From positions 1 through 64,000 of the forward strand of contig CAVSJJ010000004.1 in assembly GCA_963728395.1 (NCBI GenBank): a stretch of DNA of 64,000 nt. The letters run 5' to 3'. A program made the position numbers and the translations under genes. The DNA comes from CAVSJJ01 sp963728395 (lineage in GTDB: Bacteria > Actinomycetota > Actinomycetes > Actinomycetales > Dermatophilaceae). Under the pieces are notes generated by a model that had not been told where the DNA came from, made no database searches, and worked only from the letters and a program-made list of their open reading frames with translations. Positions 1 through 7,762 of the stretch are shown piece after piece (positions within the stretch are counted from its first letter, which is position 1; every line of letters begins with the position of its first letter).

Positions 1-46
1 TGACGTCCTTGGTGCGCGGGGTGCCGGTGGATGCCGTGGTGCTCAC
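1..46 (-). CDS. Start of an unidentified gene, cut by window edge
   Basis: A GTG at 46-44 overlaps the stop of the glutamine-synthetase-like gene (GTGA overlap) and opens a frame reading VSTTASTGTPRTKDV to the window edge. Only 15 codons are visible, so no function can be given. The overlap suggests it belongs to the same operon. The neighbouring sequence is full of indels, so even the frame is uncertain. Confidence 0.3.
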   Translation of the reverse strand, partial: MSTTASTGTPRTKDV

Positions 47-1421
47 AGGCGTTCGAAACCTCTCACTCGTTCCCAGTCGGTCACGGCCGAGTTGAAGGCC
101 GCGAGCTCGATGTCGGCCGCGTTGACGTAGTGGTCGACGACCTCGTCGCCGAAGGCCGCGCGGGCCACGGTCGACCCGGCGAAGAGGTCCCGGCCTCGGC
201 GAGCGTACGGGAACGTGGTCACGATCCTCGGCATACGCGTTGCCGGGGAACGGCTCCTCGAGGGGCATTCGTTCGCGATGCCGTGCAGACCGCCGGCGAT
301 CATCGCGGCGAGCGCGAGGTAGGGGTTGACGTCGCCGCCGGGGACCCGGTTCTCGACGCGGAGCCCGGCGCCGTGGCCGACGACGCGTAGGCGCAGGTCC
401 GGTTGTCCCGGCCCCAGGCGCCCGCGGTGGGCGCGAACGACCGGGCTGGAACCGCTTGTAGGAGTTGATGTCCGGGCATAAAGGAGGGTGAGCTCGCGCA
501 GCGTGGCCTGGAGTCCGGCGAGGAAGTGGTCGAAGAGCGCACGTGGCCGCCGGCCCGCCGGCGTCGGCGAAGACAGCGGCCGTCGGCGCCCCGGAGGGAG
601 AGGTGGATGTGGCACGAGTTGCCCTCGCGCTCGTCGTACTTCGCCATGAAGGTGAGCGACTGCCCGTGCTGGGCGGCGATCTCCTTGGCGCCGGTCTTGT
701 AGACGACGTGGTTGTCGGTCGTGCGCGTACGTCGTCGTAGAGGAAGGCGATCTCGTGCTGGCCGAGTTGCACTCCCCCTTGGCGCTCTCCACGGTCATGC
801 CGGCCCGGAACATCTCGTTGCGGATCTCGCGGAGCAGCGGCTCGACCCGCGTCCCCCGAGGATCGAGTAGTCGACGTTGTAGCGGTTGGCACCGGTCAGT
901 CCGCGGTACCCGCGGTCCCAGGCCTGCTCGTAGGACTGCTCGAAGACGATGAACTCCAGCTCGGTGCCGGCGAACGCGGCATACCCCTGGTCGGCCGCCC
1001 GAGCGACCTGCCGGGCGAGGATGCCGCGCGGGGACTGCGCCACCGGGCCGGACCCGTCGAGCCAGGCGAGGTCGCACTTGACCGTCGCGGAGTTCGGCTG
1101 GCCCGGCGTGCGCGGAGGGTCGACATGCGAGGACGAACTCGAAGTCGCCGTAGCCCCTCTCCCAGGAGGAGATCGCGTAGCCGTCGACGGTGTTCATCTC
1201 GACATCGACGGCGAGGAGGTAGTTGCAGCCCTCCGTCCCGTGGGCAGGACGTCGTCGAGGAAGATGCCGGCGTGCAGCCGCTTGCCCTGCAGCCGCCCCT
1301 GCATGTCGGTGAAGGCGACGATGACGGTGTCGACGTGGCCGGCCTCGATGTCGCGGCGGAGCTCGTCCACCGAGTACGGGTGCGGGTGGTGGGTGGTGGC
1401 CATCAGCTCCTCTCTGGTCAT
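43..1421 (-). pseudogene. Glutamine-synthetase-family protein, many frameshifts
   Basis: Segments in all three minus-strand frames join into one glutamine synthetase fold. They run from an N-terminal beta-grasp segment (DMQGRLQGKR), through ELEFIVFEQ, ESAKGECN and GNSCHIHLSLRG, to VENRVPGGDVNPYLALAAMI and a normal C-terminus ending WERVRGFERL. At least ten frame changes are needed. Each one I examined (near 1245, 1110, 1100, 858, 770, 725, 590, 480) is repaired by adding a single base, and no in-frame stop or insertion is required. The ethanolamine-type permease next door favours a gamma-glutamyl-ethanolamide or gamma-glutamyl-polyamine synthetase (GlnA3/GlnA4/PuuA group) over housekeeping GlnA. 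The ATG overlaps the regulator stop (ATGA). Called a pseudogene because the frame is broken, but local sequencing error is more likely. Confidence 0.75.
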
Positions 1422-2102
1422 CCGATCAGCCCCCGCAGCAGGGCGGAGGTCGCGTCGCAGTGGTGTTCCATGGCCTCGCGGGCGGCTCCGGGTCCGAGCG
1501 GAGGATGGCGTCGACGACGTCGACGTGCTGGTTGTTCGAGTGGTCGATGTTGCGCCGCAGTACGGGTATGCCGCGGAGCATCTCCCCGAGGGCGGCCTGC
1601 GCGCGGGTCACCGCCTCGATGAGCATGGGTGACCCGGACAGGGTCGCGATCGCGAGGTGCAGGCGGCTGTCGGCGACCCGACGCGCACCGTCGTCCGGGG
1701 CCTCCCCCGCCTCGCGCAGACACGCGGCCAGCCACTCACGCTGGTCCCCCGAGAGGGTGCGGGTCGCCGCCAGCCAGGCCGCCCCGGGCTCGACGACGCG
1801 GCGGAAGTCGAGGGCGTCGAGGAGCGCAGCCCCCCGCCGCGGGGTCGGCTCGCTGCCGGGCACGGCGCGGCATACGTGACGACCGTGCCGCCACCGCGGC
1901 CCTGGCGGGTCCGGACGAAGCCGGAGACCCGCAGCGCCGCAATGGCCTCGCGCAGGGTCGTCCGCGAGACCCCGAGGTGTTCGGCGAGCTCACGCTCGGG
2001 CGGCAGCTGCTCGCCCTCGACGAAGACACCGAGCCGGATCGCCGTCGCGAGCTGCTCGACGGTCGTCTCGAAGGCGTTGTGTGCGCGCGCCGGTAGGAGC
2101 AC
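1418..2102 (-). pseudogene. GntR/FadR-family transcriptional regulator, frameshifted
   Basis: The N-terminal winged helix is intact in the frame starting at GTG 2102. It has the GntR signature (FVEGEQLPPERELAEHLGVS, then RTTLREAIAALRVSGFV). The FCD ligand domain continues in a second frame from about 1865 (ALLDALDFRRVVEPGAAWLA; DSRLHLAIATLSGSPML). The last 17 codons (EAMEHHCDATSALLRGLIG) lie in a third frame. Both frame changes are single-base losses. The product would be a FadR-subfamily repressor of about 228 residues binding a small organic ligand. It is co-directional and overlapping with the glutamine-synthetase-like gene and divergent from the permease, so it probably controls both. The indels match those in the adjacent gene and are likely sequence errors. 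Confidence 0.75.
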
Positions 2103-2168
2103 CGTGTCGGCGAGATGCGGGAGGAGCCGCGGTCACGCCGAGAGTCTTCGTCCCCTCGGCCCGCTGTC

Positions 2169-2190
2169 AATGGTCTGAGTTCAAACCATT
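2169..2190. promoter_or_regulatory. Candidate GntR operator palindrome
   Basis: AATGGT and ACCATT form a perfect 6+6 inverted repeat separated by 10 bases, in an unusually AT-rich stretch of the gap between the divergent GntR gene and permease. TGGT...ACCA half-sites are typical of FadR-type regulators. That this is the operator is inference from position and symmetry. The rest of the 2103-2369 gap shows no gene. Confidence 0.4.
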
Positions 2191-2369
2191 TTAACCTGGA
2201 GCCCTTTACGTGGTCTTCGTCATAGGTCTAGCCTCCCTGCATCCGTGCCCAGGATGGAATCGGGACCGAGTCCCCGCCTCCGAACCCGGCAAGCAACGCC
2301 GACGGTGGTGGCCGCCTGCGGGACGTAGCAGTTCTCGGCCCTCGACACGTGACGGGAGGAACGGGCACC

Positions 2370-3905
2370 ATGGCGGAGAACCCAGGTAGGGGGCCGGCAA
2401 CGGCGGGAATCAGTTATGCCCACGCGGGCGAGGACTACTTCGAGAAGAGAGGACTCAAGCGGCACGCTGGTGCATGGTCGCTGTGGGCGCTCGGGGTCGC
2501 GGCGGTCATCTCGGGCGACTTCTCGGGATGGAACCTCGGGATCGGCGAGGCCGGGTGGGGCGGGATGCTCGTCGCCACCATCGTCATCGGCCTCATGTAC
2601 CTCTTCATGGTCTACAGCATCGCCGAGATGTCGGCCGCGATGCCGCACACCGGCGGCGCCTACTCCTTCGCCCGATCGGCGATGGGGCCGTGGGGCGGCT
2701 TCGTGACCGGCCTGGCGGAGACGATCGAGTACGTCATCACGACCGCCGTCGTCGGCGTGTTCGCCAGCACCTATGCCGACGGGATCACCAACGAGCTGTT
2801 CGGCTTCTCGATGCCGCTGCCGGTGTGGCTGCTCATCTTCTACATCATCTTCGTCGGGCTGAACTCCGCCGGCGCCGAGGCGTCCTTCCGGTTCGCCATC
2901 GTCATCGCCATCATCTCGCTCGCCGTCCTTGCCCTCTTCACCATCCTCGCCGTCGTCAAGGGCGCCTTCCACTGGAGCAACCTCTGGGACATCGGCGGCG
3001 GAAGCTTCCTGCCGAATGGCTTCAAGGGCGTCCTGCTCGCGCTGCCGTTCGCGATCTGGTTCTTCCTCGGCATCGAGGAACTGCCGCTGGCCGCCGAGGA
3101 GACACACACCCCCCAGCGGGACATCCCCCGGGGGTCGCTCATGGGCATGTGGACCCTTCTCGTCACCGCGTTCGTCGTGCTCCTCGTCAACCCCGCGGTC
3201 CTCGGGGCCAACAAGATCTCGAGCAGCGGCGAGCCGATCCTGGACGGGTTCCGGGCGATCTTCCCGAACAGCCAGATCGCGGCGTTGCTCTCGCTGTTCG
3301 CCCTCGCGGGGCTCGTCGCCTCGTTCCAGGGCATCATGTTCGCCGCCGGCCGGAACATGTACTCGCTGTCCCGGGCGGGGTACTACCCGAAGTTCCTCTC
3401 GCTCACCGGTTCGCGCAAGGTCCCGTACGTCGCGCTGATCGGCAGTGCGGTCATCGGCCTCGCGCTCGTCTTCGGCTGGAGCGTCATCAAGGGCGAGGAC
3501 AACGTCACCGTCGCCGGCAGCCTGCTCAACATCGCCGTCTTCGGCGCCGTCATCGCCTACGTCCTGCAGATGGTGTCCTTCTTCCTGCTGCGGCGGAAGT
3601 ACCCCAACGTCTCCCGGCCGTACCTCAGCAGAGTCGGCATCGGCGGGGCGATCGTGGCCGGCGTCATCGCGGCGCTCACCCTCATCATCCTTCCGACGAA
3701 CTCCGCCTACCAGCAGGCCGTCATCGGGGTGGCCATCTTCTATGTCATCGGGATCCTCTACTTCGCGCTCTTCGGGCGGAACCGGCTGGTCCTCTCCCCC
3801 GAGGAGGAGTACGCGATGACGAGCGGCATGCACGGACACCCCGAGACCGAGGGATACGACGTCACCGAGCGCGAGATGGAGGCCAAGCGGGACTCCGGCG
3901 ACTGA
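2370..3905 (+). CDS. Ethanolamine permease-like APC transporter
   Basis: The 511-residue protein is an amino acid-polyamine-organocation (APC) superfamily transporter with about 12 predicted membrane segments. The N-terminal block (RGLKRHAGAWSLWALG, ISGDFSGWNLG, AEMSAAMPHTGGAYSFARSA) closely matches the ethanolamine permease family. It would import ethanolamine or a related amine across the cytoplasmic membrane, probably by proton symport. The ATG at 2370 is chosen over an upstream GTG at 2349 because GGGAGGA lies about 9 bases before it. It is divergent from the regulator and glutamine-synthetase-like gene, so import and gamma-glutamylation of the same amine are a plausible pair. The C-terminal tail is charged and cytoplasmic. 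Substrate is inferred from family resemblance only; no ethanolamine ammonia-lyase is in the window. Confidence 0.85.
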   Translation: MAENPGRGPATAGISYAHAGEDYFEKRGLKRHAGAWSLWALGVAAVISGDFSGWNLGIGEAGWGGMLVATIVIGLMYLFMVYSIAEMSAAMPHTGGAYSFARSAMGPWGGFVTGLAETIEYVITTAVVGVFASTYADGITNELFGFSMPLPVWLLIFYIIFVGLNSAGAEASFRFAIVIAIISLAVLALFTILAVVKGAFHWSNLWDIGGGSFLPNGFKGVLLALPFAIWFFLGIEELPLAAEETHTPQRDIPRGSLMGMWTLLVTAFVVLLVNPAVLGANKISSSGEPILDGFRAIFPNSQIAALLSLFALAGLVASFQGIMFAAGRNMYSLSRAGYYPKFLSLTGSRKVPYVALIGSAVIGLALVFGWSVIKGEDNVTVAGSLLNIAVFGAVIAYVLQMVSFFLLRRKYPNVSRPYLSRVGIGGAIVAGVIAALTLIILPTNSAYQQAVIGVAIFYVIGILYFALFGRNRLVLSPEEEYAMTSGMHGHPETEGYDVTEREMEAKRDSGD

Positions 3906-3974
3906 CGCCGCCCCTGGGTCGACGCCCCTGCCCGGGTCCCGTCCGACCCGCAGCCCGCTCGCCCTTCCGGCGCC

Positions 3975-4805
3975 TCAGCGCACCGGGAGGGCGAGCGCCT
4001 GCTCGAGGACCTGCGCCACACCGTCCTCGTCGTTGGCCGGGCACGTGTGCGTCGTGCCCGCCAGCACCTGCGGGTGGGCATTGGCCACGGCGAAGGAGAC
4101 GCCGGCCCAGGTGAGCATCGGCAGGTCGTTGGGCATGTCCCCGAACGCCCACACCTCAGCCGCCGGGATGCCGAGGTCGCCGCACCACCGGGCGAGGGCC
4201 GCCGCCTTCGTCACGCCCGGCGCGGACACCTCGGCCAACCCGGGGACGCCGGAGTAGGCCACGATCCCCCGGGTGCCGACGACCTCGCGGACCCGGGCGA
4301 GGAACTCCTCGTGGTCCATCGTCGGGCAGGTGACGAGCAGCTTGCCCACCGGAACCTCGTCGAGCTCCTCGAGGATGTCGACGTGGGCCTGCTCGGACAG
4401 GTCCTCCCCGTGCGGCGAGCGATAGCCGCGCTCGACGGTCATCCCGTCGCGACGCTCCACGGCGAAGCCCGCCCGGGGCAGCCACTGCCGCAGCCCCACG
4501 ACGAGGCCGACGAGCTCCTCGTGCCCGAAGCCGACGTCGGAGACGACCCGCCGGCTGGGCACGTCGTAGACGAACGCGCCGTTGCCGGCGAGGACGGTGC
4601 CATGCCCGCTGACGAGCTCGGCCAGGCCGTCGACCCATCGGGGCGGTCGGGCCGTGACGATGACGACGCCGATCCCCGCCTCGTCGACGGCGACGAGGGC
4701 AGCACGGGACCGCGGCGACACCGACCCGTCGCTGCGGACGAGAGTGCCGTCGAGGTCGGTGGCGACAAGCTGCGGCCGGTGGGCCGGCAGGCTGAGGCCG
4801 GGCAC
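3975..4805 (-). CDS. HAD-superfamily (Cof-type) phosphatase
   Basis: This 276-residue cytoplasmic hydrolase has the HAD motif I DLDGTLV near residue 18 (nucleophile Asp and general acid Asp) and motif IV GDMPNDLPML near residue 225. The long insert between them is of the C2 (IIB) cap type typical of Cof-like sugar-phosphate or nucleotide phosphatases. Family members usually have broad specificity, so the substrate cannot be named. It lies 31 bases downstream of ilvE on the same strand, so it may be read through from it, although nothing in the sequence ties it to branched-chain synthesis. It converges on the permease gene, with a 69-base gap that holds no obvious hairpin. Confidence 0.85.
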   Translation of the reverse strand: MPGLSLPAHRPQLVATDLDGTLVRSDGSVSPRSRAALVAVDEAGIGVVIVTARPPRWVDGLAELVSGHGTVLAGNGAFVYDVPSRRVVSDVGFGHEELVGLVVGLRQWLPRAGFAVERRDGMTVERGYRSPHGEDLSEQAHVDILEELDEVPVGKLLVTCPTMDHEEFLARVREVVGTRGIVAYSGVPGLAEVSAPGVTKAAALARWCGDLGIPAAEVWAFGDMPNDLPMLTWAGVSFAVANAHPQVLAGTTHTCPANDEDGVAQVLEQALALPVR

Positions 4806-4836
4806 GGCATACCGCCTGGTGTCGGACCCGCGGCGC

Positions 4837-5937
4837 TCAGGCCAGCCGGGTCAGCCAGCCGTGGGTGTCCTCGGCCCGGCCGTACTGGACGTCGAGCAGC
4901 TTGGCGCGGATGGCGTTCGTCACCTCGCCGCCGTTCTCGCCCGCCGTCGACGGCGCCGAGCCGCCCTCCCACAACAGCTCCCCGACCGGGGTGACGACGG
5001 CCGCGGTCCCGCAGGCGAAGACCTCGGTGATCTCGCCGCTGCCGGCGCCCTCCTCCCACTCGGCGATGGGGATCCGCCGCTCCTCCGGCTCCAGTCCCAT
5101 CTCCTTGGCGAGCTCGAGGATCGAGGCGCGGGTGACGCCCTCGAGGATGGTGCCGGTCAGCTCGGGCGTGACGAGCCGGCCGCTCTTGGTGACGAAGAAG
5201 AGGTTCATCCCGCCGAGCTCCTCGATGTAGGTGTGCGTCGCCGCGTCGAGGAAGACGGCCTGGTCGCAGCCGTGCTCGATCCCCTCGAGCTGGCCGGCCA
5301 GGCTCGAGGCGTAGTTCCCGCCGCACTTGGCGTTGCCGGTGCCCCCCTCGCCCGCGCGGGCGTAGTGGGTCGAGACCCAGAGCGTCACCGGCTTCAGGCC
5401 GCCGGAGAAGTAGGCGCCGGCCGGTGAGGCGATGACCGAGTAGGTGACCTCGCGGGCCGGCCGGACCCCGAGGAAGGACTCCGAGGCGTACATGAACGGA
5501 CGCAGGTACAGGCTCTTCTCGCCGCCGTCGGCGTCCGGGACCCACTTCTCGTCGACGGCGAGCAGCGCCTTGAGCGACCCGATGAAGTCCTCCTCGGGCA
5601 GCGTCGGCAGCGCCAGCCGCGTGCAGCTGCGGATCATCCGGTGGGCGTTGGCCTCGGGGCGGAAGGCCCAGACCGAGCCGTCGGCGTGCCGGTAGGCCTT
5701 GAGGCCCTCGAAGACCTCCTGTGCGTAGTGCAGGACGGCCGCCGAGGGCATCATCGTGATCGGCCCGTATGCCGTGACCCGCCCGTCATGCCACCCCGCC
5801 TCTGCGCTCCAGGTGGCGCTGACCATGTGGTCGGTGAAGTGGACGCCGAACCCGGGGTTGGCCAGGATCGCCGCGCGCCGGTCGTCCGCGGTGCGGTCGG
5901 GACGAGGGTGGGCGGCGAAGTCGAGCGACGCGGTCAT
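4837..5937 (-). CDS. ilvE: Branched-chain amino acid aminotransferase
   Basis: The 366-residue protein is a class IV PLP aminotransferase. It catalyses the last step of Leu, Ile and Val synthesis by transferring amino groups between glutamate and the branched-chain 2-oxo acids. The PLP lysine is in GTGNAKCGGNYA (about residue 205). The substrate/cofactor signature continues as EELGGMNLFFV. The phosphate-binding region lies near ACGTAAVVTPVG. The ATG at 5937 has AGGAAGG upstream; longer in-frame extensions lack a ribosome site. It follows leuB at 151 bases in the same direction and belongs to the branched-chain amino acid block that runs to ilvB. Length is normal for the family. Confidence 0.95.
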   Translation of the reverse strand: MTASLDFAAHPRPDRTADDRRAAILANPGFGVHFTDHMVSATWSAEAGWHDGRVTAYGPITMMPSAAVLHYAQEVFEGLKAYRHADGSVWAFRPEANAHRMIRSCTRLALPTLPEEDFIGSLKALLAVDEKWVPDADGGEKSLYLRPFMYASESFLGVRPAREVTYSVIASPAGAYFSGGLKPVTLWVSTHYARAGEGGTGNAKCGGNYASSLAGQLEGIEHGCDQAVFLDAATHTYIEELGGMNLFFVTKSGRLVTPELTGTILEGVTRASILELAKEMGLEPEERRIPIAEWEEGAGSGEITEVFACGTAAVVTPVGELLWEGGSAPSTAGENGGEVTNAIRAKLLDVQYGRAEDTHGWLTRLA

Positions 5938-6088
5938 GCTGATGGTCCTTCCTGGACGGTCCGGGGTCGGCGGGCGCTCCTCGCAGACTAGCCCGCGCCC
6001 CGGCACAAGGGGATGGCAGAGGGGTCGGCCCCGGGAGGCGCGGTCGCCGTCCGGGGGCCGAGAAAGCGCGGGCGCGGGGCGCGCGCTG

Positions 6089-7147
6089 CTACAGCCGGGC
6101 GGCGATGTCGTCGCCGACCTGTGCCGTGGAGCGGGGCGTGGACCCTCGGGCGGCGAGGTCGGCGGCGACCGCCCGCTCTACTCGCTCGGACTCGGCCGCA
6201 CGCCCGAGGTGGGCGAGCAGCATCGACACCGAGAGGATCGTCGCGGTGGGGTCCGCCTTGCCCTGGCCGGCGATGTCCGGCGCGGAGCCGTGGACCGGCT
6301 CGAACATGCTCGGGAAGCGGCCCTCGGGGTTGATGTTGCCGCTTGCCGCGAGCCCGATGCCGCCGGCGATGGCGGCGGCGATGTCGGTGATGATGTCGCC
6401 GAAGAGGTTGTCGGTGACGATGACGTCGAACCGGCCGGGGTCGGTCGCGAGGAAGATCGTCGCCGCGTCGACGTGCTGGTATGCCGTCTCGACGTCGGGG
6501 AACTCCGCGCCGACCTCCTCGACCGTGCGCCGCCACAGGTGGCCGGCGTGGGTGAGGACGTTGTGCTTGTGGACGAGGGTGAGGTGCCTGCGCGGCCGGG
6601 CCTGGGCCCGGGCGAAGGCGTCACGCACGACCCGCTCCACCCCGAAGCGGGTGTTGACGCTGACCTCGGTGGCGATCTCGTTCGGGGTGCCGGTGCGCAG
6701 CGAGCCACCGTTGCCGACGTAGGGCCCCTCGGTGCCCTCACGGACGACGACGAAGTCGATGCCGTTGGGCGCGACGGACGCGACGTCGAGCGGGCTCGCG
6801 ACCCCGGGGAAGAGCTTGGCCGGGCGGAGGTTGACGTAGTGCTCGAACGCGAATCGCAGCGGGAGGAGCACGCCCCGCTCGAGCACGCCGCTCGGGACCG
6901 TCGGGTCGCCGATGGCGCCGAGGAGGATGGCGTCATGGCCGCGCAGCTCGTCGAGCACCGAGTCGGGCAGCGTCTCACCGGTCGCGTGCCAGCGCCGGGC
7001 GCCGAGGTCGTACTCGGTCGTGCTGATCTTCAGCTCAGCGGCGGCGACCGCCTCGAGGACCTTCAGGCCCTCGGCGACGACCTCGGGGCCGATGCCGTCG
7101 CCGCCGATGACGGCGAGGTCGAGGGCGGTGTCGCTCGTGGTCGTCAT
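6089..7147 (-). CDS. leuB: 3-isopropylmalate dehydrogenase
   Basis: The 352-residue enzyme oxidises and decarboxylates 3-isopropylmalate to 2-oxoisocaproate with NAD in leucine synthesis. Visible signatures are the N-terminal IGGDGIGPEVV, the substrate-binding FVVVREGTEGPYVGNGG, and the metal/NAD region VTDNLFGDIITDIAAAI followed by PVHGSAPDIAGQGKADP. The compact form matches the actinobacterial LeuB branch. The ATG at 7147 begins MTTTSDTALDLAVIGG; upstream codons in frame cross a strong terminator hairpin and are not part of the gene. It lies between the terminator at 7218-7252 and ilvE, so it probably has its own promoter in the 70 bases just upstream. Confidence 0.95.
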   Translation of the reverse strand: MTTTSDTALDLAVIGGDGIGPEVVAEGLKVLEAVAAAELKISTTEYDLGARRWHATGETLPDSVLDELRGHDAILLGAIGDPTVPSGVLERGVLLPLRFAFEHYVNLRPAKLFPGVASPLDVASVAPNGIDFVVVREGTEGPYVGNGGSLRTGTPNEIATEVSVNTRFGVERVVRDAFARAQARPRRHLTLVHKHNVLTHAGHLWRRTVEEVGAEFPDVETAYQHVDAATIFLATDPGRFDVIVTDNLFGDIITDIAAAIAGGIGLAASGNINPEGRFPSMFEPVHGSAPDIAGQGKADPTATILSVSMLLAHLGRAAESERVERAVAADLAARGSTPRSTAQVGDDIAARL

Positions 7148-7217
7148 GCTCGCCAGCCTAGGGTCGCGTTTCGTGATGCGGACGGCTCGTCTCGCATTGC
7201 GGCAGGACCCTGACCGA

Positions 7218-7252
7218 CCGCGGCCCGGCACCTCGGGGGTGCCGGGCCGCGG
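7218..7252 (-). terminator. Strong 15-bp hairpin terminator upstream of leuB
   Basis: Arms 7218-7232 and 7238-7252 are perfectly complementary (15 bp, 5-base loop TCGGG). No long T tract follows. It lies 14 bases after the stop of the small broken reading frame and 71 bases before leuB, so on the minus strand it would stop transcription before leuB. Confidence 0.6.
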
Positions 7253-7265
7253 GTCCGATGGAGGG

Positions 7266-7534
7266 TCAGTCGTTGCTGTGGCCCTGGTCGCGCAGGTCCA
7301 TCGACTCCTGCAGCGCACGCTGGGCATCGCTCGGCTCGGTGGTGACCATCTCGGGGTTCATCTCAGGCACGTCCTTCTCGGGCTCGACATGAGCCGGTTG
7401 CTCGGGGTGGTTCGGCGGCTCGAGCCGAGTGGTCGGCGAGCCGGTCAGCAGGCGCAGCGGGGTCTCCGCGGCGAGGACGCTGACTACCGGACCTCGCCGC
7501 GGCTGGCAATGAGGAGTCCATCGCGTCGCGGCAT
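7266..7534 (-). pseudogene. Small unknown gene, one apparent frameshift
   Basis: An ATG at 7534 with GGAGG just upstream reads MPRRDGLLIASRGEVR and meets TAG. The next frame continues without a start codon as VVSVLAAETPLRLLTG and later PEMVTTEPSDAQRALQESMDLR, ending GHSND at 7266. One extra base in the CCGG run before the TAG would restore a single protein of about 88 residues. The acidic, hydrophilic C-terminal half and the hairpin right after the stop argue that something is expressed here. I do not recognise the family. The alternative is only a 31-codon reading frame from ATG 7361, or no gene at all. Confidence 0.35.
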
Positions 7535-7671
7535 ACCTCCACGGTAGTCGGACGTCCTCCTAACCGGACCCCGCCTTTCACATGCCGGACCGATTGCCGC
7601 CCGAACGACCGGCCCGCACTCCCCCGGCCGGTCGACCCGGCCGGAGACCCCGGGTCGGACCTGCGGACAGC

Positions 7672-7715
7672 GGTATGCCGCGGGCCTCGCTCGACGCGAT
7701 GGCCCGCGGCATACC
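7672..7715. terminator. Hairpin built from paired GTATGCCG motifs, downstream of serA
   Basis: Arms 7672-7686 (GGTATGCCGCGGGCC) and 7701-7715 are perfect reverse complements with a 14-base loop. The hairpin lies 48 bases past the serA stop, in the right place for a terminator. Its stem is two head-to-head copies of the octamer that is enriched across the window. The rest of 7535-7762 shows only another GC-rich inverted repeat near 7625-7644. Confidence 0.5.
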
Positions 7716-7762
7716 CGGCGTCCCCGCCCCCTCGACGGGGACACGCCCTCAGGGGTCGGCGG

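Noticed and set aside
43..1421. Programmed frameshifting or an assembly of several small genes in the glutamine-synthetase region
   Set aside because: More than ten single-base losses spread through one conserved fold cannot be programmed, and the segments join in order into one enzyme.
2220..3839. A 539-codon minus-strand frame opposite the permease
   Set aside because: Low-complexity Asp/Glu/Arg composition mirrors the GC-rich permease codons. The permease itself has clear family motifs and a ribosome site.
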